Positions 52,401 through 64,000 of a stretch of DNA of 64,000 nucleotides are shown here, in pieces. Position 1 is the stretch's first letter. Each line of letters begins with the position of its first letter. The notes below the pieces were generated by a model. It did not search any database. It was not told the DNA's origin and was given only the letters and a program-made list of their open reading frames with translations. The DNA lies in contig NC_084676.1 in the NCBI RefSeq assembly GCF_028389875.1, positions 3,348,001 through 3,412,000 on the forward strand, in the 5' to 3' direction. A program made the translations under genes and the position numbers. This stretch comes from Rhea pennata. Lineage: Eukaryota > Chordata > Aves > Rheiformes > Rheidae.

Positions 52401-55400
52401 ACTTTATTCCCCTTTTAACCAATTACCATATGATCTTGTAAAATTTTTCTGTAACTAGAGAGGCTGAGCTGAATTTTTTGCCACTGAACTCTAGCGTGTG
52501 TTACTCAAAGTGTGTCTGTAGTGGGATTTGAAGTTTGCTGTTTAACCATCTGACAGCTCTCCCACAGAGTTCTGTTTTCTTAAATAGACGACGAAAACCA
52601 TTCAAAGCATATAATCAGTCAAAAACCTCCATATTCTGAGTACGCTTTCAAGATTCAAGAATATTTTTGTAAACTGTAGGTGTCTGAATATTCATGAAAA
52701 TTGCTACTATCACTGCACTAATAGGAGTAAATGAAGTTTGGTACTTCATTTTTGAGCAGATTGATCCTTTTCCCAATTTCTCAGCCAGCCAAAGCATTAG
52801 GTAGCTTCCTGCACAACAGTTAGCCTTGGCTGACCTTGCTTGTCAACACCTTTAATTTGTGTCTCTGCTAGGCCTCCTCTCTTGGTACCTGTTACATTAA
52901 ATGCACCCTCTTCGGCTTGTGGCGGTTTCAAGGGATACAGCTTTGGCAACCTTAGGGGAGAGCTTTACCCACCTTTAAGTTATATTTCCCCTCTGGTATT
53001 TACACAAAGTTATTGTGTTCCGACTGCTCTATTCCTTGAATAAAGGTCCTCTAATCATTCTTCATATGTCAGACCTTCCAACGCTCTCCGATTTTCTTTT
53101 TAGCCTTTGTGTTTTAACGTGGGGTGGACTGTGTTGGAAATAAGCAGAAACATGAGTAGAACTGTGTCCGGAAGAAACTGATATTTTAAATCTTTATTTA
53201 CTGTAGTTGAAAATGAAAGTATGATCTTTTCTGAGGACAACTGACATTTGGAATTTTTTGCATTGTCTTTGCCCACCTTTTTTAATGAATCTTGATAATT
53301 GCTTTATCTCATTATCGCCTTGAACTCTGGATGAAATGAATGCTGAGTGGTGTTCCTGCTGGTGCAAAGGGTGACTCTAGCTACGTGTTACTGAAATTAT
53401 TGAGAATCAAGTGTTCATTACTTGTAACAGTAAGTAGAAAAATACATTGCATTCAATGCATCAGTTTATGATGAGCTCATCCAGGACACATTATTTCAAG
53501 TAAGTTTTTAGTAAGATTAGTACTTTACTCTCCTGTTTCATGTAGGCACCTTCTTAGCTAGAAGGAACTGTTACTGCTTAGGCAAGACCAAAATGTTGTT
53601 CTTCCTCTACATTAAATATCGTTTTATCTGATGTAGTCTTTTCAATTTGATATTAGATGAAATTACTCAAGTATTTTGGGATACTGAATTTAATAAATTC
53701 TCTGAACAGAACTCAACAAAAGAAATGAAACCTCATATTAAAGTGCAGTTTTGACTAAGGGTTGCTGTAAAACTCATGCCCCATAGCAAGCTTTGCTGCT
53801 GACCTTAGTTTTCAATAACTTCAAGTCGGATTTGTTCATGTTGCATGTAAAACGGTGCTGCTTTTAATTGCAAGTCGCACAAGTATTGCCAGCACATCTT
53901 TGTTATGAGGATTTGGCAAGACAGACCTAGGCTTTTCCAATTGATATTGCTTAAAAGGAAGAGTGAAAAAAAAGTTGTCCTGGGAAACCCAGGCCAGACA
54001 CAGAAGAGGCACGCGTTGGTCAATGTCTCACCAACCCAAGGAGTAGGTTCCACTTGTTGTAAAGGGTAACTTCTGAGATGGCTTTCAAAACAAGCGGCAC
54101 ACAATTCTGTTGTGATGGTTACTGTACTCCCTCGGATGAAGATTGTATCAGTTGTTTGGAATTGCAGCTCTGTCTCAGGAATCCAGTCCTGTCACTGTTG
54201 ATTATTTAACTACCAAGCGCGAAGAGACCCCTACAAGCCCGTGGTGATTGTGAGAGAGATTGCGGAGGCTGTGGATGTTTTTTATTTTCCTCGGGAGTCT
54301 TCATGTGATTTTGCCATTGAAATACTTCCAGACCTCCTTCCAGTCTTTAGCAGTAACCCAAAAGAGTGAGAGAATGAAAAGTTACCAAGAGTTATTTCCC
54401 ACTTGGACCTTGATCTCCAATGGGCAGAGTAAACGCTTCCCCCCCTCCCTCCGCTTTGTCTATAAGGAAAGATTAATTGTTCTAGATAGCTGTAATTTGA
54501 AATTCTGTCAGCGACTTACAGGAATAATTTTTAGTCTTTTGCTTCTTTAGAGTTACTTTCTTTTGATTAGTCACAATGCTTATTGCATACTATATACGTT
54601 AATGAGAATGTAATTCTCAATCAAATTTTTGACAGAAACACTGTTGCAAATGCAAAATTAAATTTTCAGAAACATTATGCAGTATTTGTTTCTTTTCCCT
54701 TTAAACATTCCTGCCAATAGAATACTGTAACGGAACTGAAAAGTGGGTTTATTGTAAGCCGAAGGACTCAATTGACGCTCTGTGGAAATGTTTTTTCACA
54801 TACTTGCTTGTGACTACAGTAAGGGTAACCAAAAACATGAGAACTTTGTTCCATTCTTCTGCTACTCAGCTTTAGAGGAGTTATTTCATGATGAAAAAAG
54901 GAAGAATAGTACTGACTAGATAACAAGTGTTGAAAGAGAAGTTATGTTCTTTATCTCAATAACCTGTTCGTCTCGACTGGGCAGAAAATACTTTTTTTTT
55001 CCATTTGTGTTATAATTGAAAGCAAAGCAGGCTTTTTCAGAACGTGAATTTTCCAAGTCAAAGGCAGATGTCAAAGTACCTCATCCTAGTGCCCATCTTA
55101 TGTAATAGAAAAATACCTATTAACGTCAATGACTACAAAATGAGCCATTATTAAATATCAGGAAACTACCTAGCAGAGCCAACTGTATTACTGCCCACCC
55201 CACAAGGAATTGGTGGATTGGGAGTATATTAACCAGAACACTAACCTGCTCTGGTAATACTGGCGTGATGACATATGTTAATACTACTGCAGTTACCCGG
55301 AGATAATGCAGCCCTATTAACACATTTTACCATGGCCCACTGCCACTATTTTCAATGAAAATTCTTTCAGTCCGTATTTTCTCTTCAAAATGTACACGTC

Positions 55401-56881
55401 TGTCTTTACTGCGCTAGCTGTAGCCTTTTCTCATTCGTCAGAAATTTAGCATGTCCTAGAAAATGCCAAGAAAATGATCCTTCTGTCCCCCAGATCTCCA
55501 GCAGATGTTGTGTAGAATGAAGCCTGTGGCCCAGATTCGCTGGTCTGGCCAAGCTGTGTTTGAACCAAGACCAGGGAGGGGAAACAAATGTTACTTTTTG
55601 AGCTATTTTTATGATTGCTTGATCTTGGGACTAGTCCAGCTTCTGAAGCAAGTTAGAAATGCTCTAGTTTTGTGCAAGCCATGCTCACATTTAAGTCTCT
55701 TGGCGTGCAAGTACGCATGCCTTTTGGTTAGAGACCATCTCCCCACGCTATGGACTAGTGGAGCTGGTGTATTTGGAGCGGGCCAGAAGACACATAAGTA
55801 GTACTGCCGTCATACTGTTGCTCGTAATGCTTTGCCTTCTGCAGAACACAAGACCATGTTCAACACCATGAGAAGACACAATTCCACATCAAATGTTTTT
55901 CTCTGCGATGCATTCATTCAATGCGTTTCCATTGAAGATGGCAATGGTTGAGGGGAAAATTGTCCCTGTGCATGGTTGGAGCATGAAGTCAGGCAATGTG
56001 TCCAGGGCATCTAGGTGATGACTTCCTGTGAAGCAGTGAGAATTTCTCCTTTTTTTTTCTAGGCTATTCACTTCAGGCAGCAGCATTGTGCAGGGAGATA
56101 GGTGAGAGGGACAGTAAATTCTCTGAACAATTCCTAAAAATGCAGTTTAAATGTTCTTATTTCATCAGTAACCTCTGACTTAAGTGATGACACTTAATGA
56201 AATTCAAAAATTATTGCATGCATGATAGCAAAATACAGCTCTATTCCATTTAGCTTCTATCGTAAATCTCACCATTCAGTGATCATTTGAGTTCTGTGGA
56301 GAAGGCCTTGACTTGAATAATTCATCTATGGAAGTGGGTTAGCTAAGCAGACAGGTTGGGGGACCAGATCTACTGCTTTTAGAGACAACTGGGTATCCAG
56401 CTACATATTTTGTATTATTCTGCAGGCCCTTCTAGGGAAAACCCATACCTACTTTGCCATAGCATGGCAGTATTCTTAGAAAAGCTCTTTCTAACGTTTA
56501 GTGTCTTTTTTTCCTTTTTTTTTTTTTTTTTTTTTTTTCCTGAGAGCTCTGAAATGAGCGTTTGTAGCAATGGTTGGGAAAACTGAGCTTGTTTAGATAG
56601 CAACAATGTCTTTCCTCCTCTAACAGAGGTGAAAAGCCCTAGATAAGGCTGAAAGCCCTGCCTTGACATGAATACGAATTGGACAGGAATTTCCTTAATT
56701 TGTTAAGTCTGTTTAAAAGCTTTAAATCCAAAAGTGATAGCTGGCTGAGAGATAATGAGACTAGATTAAAACCTACATCTTCTCTGCAATGCCAGGTACA
56801 GTAAAAAAATATTTATGAATACAAAACTTAACTGCCTAGATTGTATTTGAGTTATGTGATTTTTTTTTAAACTACTGTCTG
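46491..56881. other. long non-coding stretch, no gene recognised
   Basis: About 10.4 kb. It contains (TG)n near 47083, a T/C junction at 48046-48062 and T24 at 56515-56538. The ORFs are all under 101 codons and without known domains. No transposon fragment recognised. Confidence 0.45.
56515..56538. repeat. T24 homopolymer
   Basis: Uninterrupted run of 24 T within a longer T/C tract. Confidence 0.95.
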
Positions 56882-57050
56882 TGCAGTAAAGCACTCAAGC
56901 ACATACATCAATTCTAAATGGATGTTTAATCCCCTAACTATTCCCTGTTCAGCAAAGCTCTTAAGCATGTACTTCAGTCCCAAAGAAATCAGTGGGTTTG
57001 AAACACATGGTCAAAGTTAAAGGCACATGTTGAAGTGCTTGCTAAATAGC
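56882..57050. repeat. ancient palindromic (MITE-like) repeat
   Basis: The left arm AGCAAAGCTCTTAAGCATGT (56951-56970) pairs, with a few mismatches and one gap, with the right arm ACATGTTGAAGTGCTTGCT (57025-57043). Between them CCCAAAGAAATCAGTGGG (56980-56997) is itself a near-palindrome. A partial extra arm, AGTAAAGCACTCAAGCACAT, starts at about 56886. I recall very similar hairpin sequences (AAGCACTTAAGCATGTGCTTAA with a CCCATTGAAGTCAATGGG centre) as an abundant ancient repeat in sauropsids, probably a non-autonomous DNA transposon, but cannot name the family. Confidence 0.55.
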
Positions 57051-58543
57051 TGTCCTGTGCATCTGTAACAGCATGCATTTCATTCTTGCCTGACCTTTTT
57101 GCTTTATATTCAAAGCTAGAAAAAAATCAAAAAAAAATCAAAGCAAGAAAAAACAAAATATTTATAAATATAATATCCCTTTCTGTATCTAGCTACCCAG
57201 AGAGAGAAGGGACTAACTCTTAGAGTAAGTACTTCTCATTTGGTTGTGCTGCTTTAGTCATTTATGAGTTTGTATCATTTTTATTATCACTTCATGAAGT
57301 GTGTCTGTACATAACATTTGAAGTCCAAATTGGAAAGATGAGAGAAACGTGTTGGGGTCAGTTTGGAAACCTGGGAAGCGTTGAGAGCTGTTCTTGGGAC
57401 TTGCCAGATTCCCCAGATTAGAAAAATATGGAAAAGGAATTTGAAAAACTTATGACCTCTGTATTATCAGTCCCTAATGATGGTAGTTATTTTTTAGCAA
57501 GTTTTCATATGCTACCGAAGGCAGTAAGAGAAAGAAACATAGGCTCTGTTTTTGTTAGTGAAAGGATGCCTTTGCTCCAGCATTGAAAGAATAAATGTAA
57601 ATATATTGAGATCATGTTGCAGATTGCCAGCACCAATGAATAGCCGATGATGACTTCCCCTGCCTGAAAAAGGAAAAATAAAAACACGCAGAAAAGGGAC
57701 AAAAACAGTACATTAGTCTATTGGATAAACAGACAGTCTGTGACGCTTTGATGGGGAGAAACTCTTGAATTAGATATTGGAAAATCCCCACCCAAATGAA
57801 CAAAGAAAACCAAACTGTGGAGTGCACAGTGAGGCTAATGTGACTGGAGAAATATACTGGGATTTCTTTTCCACCTCCTTTTGGTGAAGTGCTTTGCCCT
57901 CAGTGAATCACTGCGTGTTCAGGCATTACTGGACCAGTAAGAGAGACCTGCTGCCTCTTGTAGAAAACCCATCTAATTCTCCTGTGCCACGTGCTCTGTG
58001 TGGTCAAATATGTATCAGCTGTGAAGTGTTGAAGTCAACCTTTCTAATGTATTGTGCCCTGATTTTGCTTTCACAGTTACTGAAAAGTGAGGCAGTTGAG
58101 CTATTTGTTAGTGGTGATTCACACTGGTTAAGCACTACCCTGTGCTCTAGGGTCTTATTTTGGAGCCACTGTATTAAAAGTGGGAGAATACAGATCACAA
58201 TACCTGACAATATAGTTACTCTGATTTAAAAAAGAAGAAGGGGGAAAAAAAAGGAAGTTGCAAAATATAGTTTCTTCTGCTAAATATGACACATTAGAAA
58301 GAACTATTCTACAGCTAACTATCTGTGTGTTGGCTGAAATATATAGGACTTTCCTACTAATACCATAACAGCACTGTTGGAGCAATTATTCCACCTCATG
58401 TGACGTGTTCAGCTGTAAGCTTCCCAGCTCTGGAGCTCTGCCTTTGGGTAAAGGAAGACTGGCTGTGAGAGCTTGTGTGTACCAATACCTCTGTTTGCTG
58501 TGACTTTAACTAGAATGCTATTTGAAGCCCTGCATATCACGTT
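57051..58543. other. non-coding DNA, nothing recognised
   Basis: An A-rich patch lies at 57119-57170. No gene or transposon recognised. Confidence 0.45.
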
Positions 58544-59184
58544 TTGGACAACAAGTTGACCATGAGCCAGCAATGTGCCCTTGTGGCCAGGAAGGCCAAT
58601 GGCATCCTGGGGTGCATTAGGAAGAGTGCTGCCAGCAGGTCGAGGGAGGTGATCCTGCCCCTCTCCTCAGCCCTGGGGAGGCCTCGTCTCGAGTACTGTG
58701 TCCAGTTCTGGGCTCCCCAGTACAAGAGAGACATGGCACTACTGGAGAGAGTCCAGTGCAGGGCTACAAAGATGATCAGAGGGCTGGAGCACCTGCCCTA
58801 CGAGGAAAGACTGCGAGAGCTGGGCCTCTTCAGCCTGGAGAAGAGAAGACTGAAGGGGGATCTGATCAATGTGCACAAGTACCTGAAGGGAGGGTGTCAA
58901 GGGGACGGGGCCAAACTCTTTTTCAGTTGTCCCGTGTGACAGGACAAGAGGCAATGGGCAGAAATTGAAGCACAGGCAGTTCTGCCTGAGCGTGAGGGGG
59001 AATTTCTTCACTGTGAGAGTGACGGAGCACTGGCACAGGTTGCCCAGGGAGACAGTGGAGTCTCCTTCTCTGGAGATATTTAAAGCCTGCCTGGATGCAA
59101 CCCTGTCTAATACACTCTAGGTGACCCTACCTGAGCAGGTGCTTGGACCAGAGGTCCCTTCCAACCTCAACCATTCTGTGATTG
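58544..59184 (+). mobile_element. CR1 LINE, 5'-truncated, reverse-transcriptase C-terminus and complete 3' end
   Basis: The plus-strand frame is open from 58544 to 58936, encoding the end of the CR1 reverse transcriptase. Segments such as [38 protein letters not shown] and [20 protein letters not shown] are characteristic of the region after the catalytic core, and [20 protein letters not shown] follows. At a five-T run (58919-58923) the frame slips, giving a TGA at 58937-58939. In the +1-shifted frame the coding sequence then stays open to a TAG at 59118-59120, a few bases before the short 3' UTR. The copy ends at CATTCTGTGATT, the CR1 terminus. The reverse-transcriptase core and everything upstream are missing, so it cannot move by itself. 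It is the best-preserved CR1 in the window. Confidence 0.95.
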
Positions 59185-62100
59185 GTGTCTCGAGTTGATC
59201 CCTAGCTCAAAAAGTGTGCACCTCATTAAAGTGAATTCAGTACCGCTAGAGATTTGTTGATGCCTATGTTAAGTTCTCTAGCTTCTGGGGGTAAATTCTG
59301 TTGAATTCTGTGCAATTCCTGTAGAACATTTATCATCTGTCTTGAGCGTTGTAGTGAGACTTTTAAACAAGGGAAGATAAGGGGGAAAATAAGGGCCGTC
59401 ATGAATAAAATATGGCAGTTCTGATATTTGTAAAGGGACTCATAGATCTTAAAAATGGGAACATTAGAAATATATAGCTATATAATTTAGTTGTTTGGGT
59501 TTAGTAGTTACAGAGAGAGGTAGTCAAGCTGTCCTCTGTAGTGACCAAACTCTTTAGCCAGCATATACAAGGAGAAAACCCAGACTAGTGTGTGATAAAG
59601 CAATGTTTCATATTTTGTCTCTTCTGCATGCTTCGGCACACCCTAGCTTGAGGTGGGACTGGAAGCAAAACTTCTGGAATACCTCAAGGAAGACCATTCT
59701 TGTGGTATTTTCATTCCAGCCAAAAACAGGAAGCATTGGAAAACTTTCCAAAGGGGAAAAAAAGAAAGAAAGAAAAATCAGACTGTTCTGGAGAGTTTGC
59801 CAGCCCAGTTTCCAAGCCAAGGGGATTTGGAAAAGTGTCTGAATGTTTTAGAGGTTATCCAAACCAAACCAATAGACTTTCACTCACTACTCAGTGTATG
59901 ATGGGACTGCAGCCATCTGAGCTGCACTGTCATTGAAGAGGTTCCTATATTTGATTGCCTATTAGCAGCCCAGACCTACCAACGATAATAAGTTATTTCC
60001 CCGTATCTGAAGGAGTCTGCTGTCCTGCTGACCAGCCAAGCTCAAACAGCAAGTAAAAAAACCCCTTATTCTTGAAAAGAGCCAGTGGAGAAAAAATAGA
60101 AAAAACAATGCAGAAGTTATTCTAGCAGTGTTTTTATCAGTCACTGCATTTGGACCTTTTCAGATTTTCCTGACTTAAGACATTATGCTGTTGATTGCCT
60201 TATGCCTACTGCAGCTTCTGCTCCAATACTTTGTCTAAACCGTTGCTGCCCGGGGGACATCCTGGGAAAAATCAAAGGCTCGAGTCATTGACAGCAAGCT
60301 CTGGAGACAGTAAGTTCACTGGCGGCAGAAACAAGGCTGTGTACGCACGCAGCTCGTTCCTCAGCTGGCTGTTGAATGAAGAAGGATTTTGCAAGGTGCT
60401 TGGTTTGAAAGTATGGCACTCCTTGAATGTCCACATAAACCCAGAAGTCAGCTACAAGGAGTGCTCGGTTAGGTAAACTTCTTTTGTGCCCTGTATTTTA
60501 CTGATAGGCTTACAAACCTGGCAAATAGAAGGGATTAATCACAGCCAAGTTTTTAAAGCTCTAGTGCTCTTACAAGATGGGACCAGCATTAAATCTGTAG
60601 TAAGCTGGTACAGTACTAACCATGATCTGACCGTGATAAGCTTAGTTCCAAAGTCGAGGTCAGAACTGTCTGCATTAAAGCTGTTTTTTCCAGAGTTTCA
60701 GATTTGAAGATGCTAATGTTCTGTAACGGACAGGATGATGGAGGGTTAAGTCCTGTTTTACTTGAGGAGCTGACTCAAAGCTCTCAGAGGGATAAAGGGC
60801 TGCCCTTTCCTTCCCAAGGCAAGCTAAGAGCATGTATTCGCTGCTGTTGCCAGAAGGAAATGGTTGAGCAATATCAGGCTTATCAGGCTGTAGAATATCA
60901 ACTAACCACGTGAAAACATGAAATGTAATCTTGGGCTGTTATGGTTCACGTGTGTGTTGGCACCTGTATTTACAGCAAGAATAATCCAGAGGTTTTAGTG
61001 ATTCCATTACCTGAATACATATTCTAAAGAAATGTTAACCAAATATTTGGGCACTACAAGAAGTTATCGGTTCTTGGAGCTCTGTCATGTGTGAGGCTTT
61101 TTCCAAATGTGCTTGCTCATTAAGTTGCATGTTCTACTCCAGTACTCTGCTGGAAAGAAAAGGAGGTTTCTCCTCTGCTGATGAAGAGCATAACCAGCCT
61201 TCTTAATGTGGACCCCTTCAGAGTTAACATATGGATGGATATGAAGAAGCACTTTTTATTCCGAGTTCAGAAACAAATTCTGTAGGATAAAGGAAAAGGA
61301 AAGCAAATACTGCGGTGCCTATTCTGTACTTTTTCTTGTTGTTTTTAGGGATCAAATCATATATTGGATTAAATATGTTTTACTTTGTCCTAGAGAAAAG
61401 GCACATGTGTTTTTAGTGTGATTTTACCGCCTGCTGAAAGTCTGTCTTTTAGACTGGTGTCACCCCCAAATGTCATTTAAAGGGGAACAGCTTCTACATC
61501 CGTTGTACTTCAGCCTTAGCTCTGTCCACTACCAGCTGGGGGTAGAATAATTTGATCCTGCTTCTCACATGGCAATCTTACTGCCTCTTTGGCAGTCTTT
61601 CCACATCGGGAGATTTTTCACAGCCCAGTGTTTACTTTTTTTTGGTTTGTATGTTTATCTTTAATTATTTCAGTAGCTAGACAGATAACGAAATCCTTTT
61701 GAGCTCAACAGTGAAAATCTGACCTTTTGTAACATCCGTTTTCTAAACTTTCCCTGTCTGGCCTTTCTCTTCCTTCCTATGCGAGAAAGAGCTTAGTATC
61801 ATTCGGCTACTGCTGAAACGTTTCTGAGGTGTTTTTCCTCCACGTGTGCAGTGAACAAGACTTAACCATATTTTTCCTCCCAAATTCATATTTCTAATTG
61901 CCCAAGCACATTCCCCATATCCAAGTTTTCTGAAGCTGGAACATGTGGCGTTTCGTTGCCACATCTACGTGCTCCTGCGAGGTCTGTTCACAAAGCAAAG
62001 CACACGGGGCAGGTCTGGAGGTGACTGCGGCAGACGCAAGTACTCTGTTCCCAGTGACACTAGCTAGTGGGAGGTGCGCCGGCACCTGCCGATAAGCAGG

Positions 62101-63691
62101 ATGGGGATCCGGGGTTTTTTTGATGACTCGCTGCTCTGGTGGCTAGCCCATCCTGAGCTCCTTTCCTGCTGTGTACGTTAAGGTAGCAGACACATGCAAG
62201 ATGGTGTACGATCGCAGCTTCCCTTTGCTCTATAGCAGTGCTTCCGTGCTCGTGTTAGGTTTGCAAAGCTTTGCCGTTCTGGTGTCACTGCATCCAAAGA
62301 GTAGGTGTGTGCTTATACACCACTATTATTTATGGTGTACGACTGAGAAGAAAGTATGTGCCTTTGTAACTGTGCCTTTGAAAACTGAGTGCCTTTATAC
62401 AGTAGTTTGAATTTTGACTTAAATATTCCATGGAGCTAAGTGTAGCCAAATTGTTTGTGTCAGTTTTACAGACCCTGGGTGGTCATAAAGACAAGAATGC
62501 TAATGGTTTCTTCCTGTCAGATCAGTTTATGACCTAAATGTTCTTTTTTTTAAAACGACCAATAATGATAACATTAATCTAAACGAATGTGTTCACGCTG
62601 AAGGGCTCCTGACAAAATGAAATATAGGTGCATAAAGACAGAAGACCTGCATGTTATCTTCAGGACAGATCCCATGTCCCTAGAATTAGAAAAGGTGTCT
62701 TAAAAATAACCTGGACTGTAGTGTTTTTGTATCTTCTCATACTTTGCAAAGATAGGAGCTAAAAAGCTCAAGACCTAAAGTTCAGCTGGGATGAGGAGTG
62801 GAAAAGGCTATAAAAATAAAGCGTCAAATAGTTATTACAAGTATAACTTCCCTGGTGAGTTCATAAGACAAAGAAAACAACCAGCCTGATCTAGGAACGC
62901 TTGATGGACACCTAGATTTGTTGCTTGAGATGTTTGCTATGAAGAACAGTGGTAGCAAAATTATGTTTTCCTTCTAGGAAGTTTTTTGTATATTATGCTA
63001 TCATGTGTCTTGTGACTTGAATAAAATAAGATTTAAACAAGTAAATAATAGCACCATATTTAGCACATTCTGGTTACTTAGCAAAAAGGTATAATTCAGT
63101 TGCAACCAAATACAAGAGTTTTGCGTTAGGAAATCTGACAAGGGCATGTCCGACAGGATAACATGTCACTCTGGATGTTCATGGAAGAAAGTCTGCTTCC
63201 ATAAAAGAACTATTTTCAAGTTAAAAGTGCTTGGAAAGTTGAATCAGTAAAACTTCTGATTATGTATCACATATCTGTTAGGATCAAATCTTGAGAATGG
63301 TTTCTAGGTATTTGTTTAATCTTTGAGTCTGGTGTCATAAGAGATGTGAAACTTTCTCAAGAGAGAGGCCTGAAGGTTAATTCATATTGCAGAATACGCT
63401 TCATTGCTTCCCCTGCGGCTGCAAGATGCTATGAAGCCATCAGCATGGCCAGCGAGCTCGGGCGGACAGGGAGAGCTGTGCAAGGACCTGACAAGCGGAC
63501 AGACAAGGCAGCACACACAGACTGTCGCTGCAGTGACCGAGAAGTGAACCGAATAGTTAGGACTGTATTGTGTCTCTAAATATCTGCTGGGGTTTTTTTT
63601 GTTTGTTTTTTGGTGGTTTTTTTTGCAATAGGACCTGTGGTTTAGTTGTTCGTGCTTAGCTTGTTTCTTCTACTCTCCAAATCTTACTTTC

Positions 63692-63729
<38 letters not shown>

Positions 63730-64000
63730 TGAAAAATTGAAATATTCACTTTTGATTTGAAGAAAGTCTACATTTTAGGTACACTTCTGTATTTTAAAGA
63801 TTTTTCTAGGGAGTGCAAGAAAAAAAAATTTTTTCCCATATCTATGCTTCCTTTAGCTTGAATGTAAAAGGCAGCAAGCCTTTTGCCTTTAGTATTAGAG
63901 AATTTGGAAAAAGTAGCCTTCAGTAGTTTTACAAGTGAGTGAGTGTGATGGAAAGGGAATTATTCTTGCTTTTCTCCTCTCTAGACAATTGTATTCTCTG
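59185..64000. other. non-coding stretch, no gene recognised
   Basis: A (GAAA)n patch lies at about 59757-59778 and A33 at 63695-63727. The ORFs at 60195-60476 and 63346-63579 lack known domains. The first ends beside a donor-like GTAAAC, but there is no other support for an exon. Confidence 0.45.
63695..63727. repeat. A33 homopolymer
   Basis: Uninterrupted run of 33 A, the longest homopolymer in the window. Confidence 0.95.

Noticed and set aside
58739..59011. 90-codon minus-strand ORF
   Set aside because: Antisense shadow of the CR1 reverse-transcriptase copy at 58544-59184.
60195..60476. 93-codon ORF ending next to a donor-like GTAAAC
   Set aside because: No acceptor or homologous protein recognised. 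A single donor-like hexamer is expected by chance.

Overview
The window looks like a gene-poor stretch of a bird nuclear genome, either intergenic or inside a large intron. The main evidence is CR1 non-LTR retrotransposons of the avian kind: 5'-truncated copies that end in ATTCTGTG or ATTCTATGATTCTAT repeats instead of a poly-A tail. Base composition is AT-rich, with many homopolymer runs and short microsatellites. I recognise no host protein-coding exon. The open reading frames, including the longest (163 codons), behave as chance ORFs, apart from those lying in transposon remnants.

Layout, left to right. 768-1567 is an old minus-strand CR1 reverse-transcriptase remnant carrying a perfect 35-bp tandem duplication. 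2238-2312 is a much older CR1-type tail resembling those common in turtles. 13113-13212 is a 100-bp MITE-like element with imperfect terminal inverted repeats and a TAAA flank on each side. 13453-13739 is a younger CR1 3' end. 18470-18629 is a diverged 30-bp tandem repeat. 23460-23619 is a tRNA-Pro(TGG)-like sequence fused without a gap to a CR1 3' tail. 31276-31350 and 56882-57050 are fragments that look like one ancient palindromic repeat family. 32350-32466 and 42904-42952 are short CR1 tails. 32573-32923 holds an unrecognised minus-strand ORF that may be a retropseudogene. 46020-46490 is a broken PIF/Harbinger-type transposase. 58544-59184 is the best-preserved CR1 copy, coding for the reverse-transcriptase C-terminus.

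The sequences that interact are mobile elements, not a gene pathway. CR1 supplies the reverse-transcription machinery. The tRNA-Pro/CR1 fusion has the parts of a SINE: a Pol III promoter head and a tail that CR1 reverse transcriptase could recognise. It is the strongest candidate for an undescribed element. With only one copy here, a one-off retrotransposition chimera remains possible. The rest is single-copy-looking DNA in which regulatory or conserved non-coding elements cannot be judged without alignment to other genomes.
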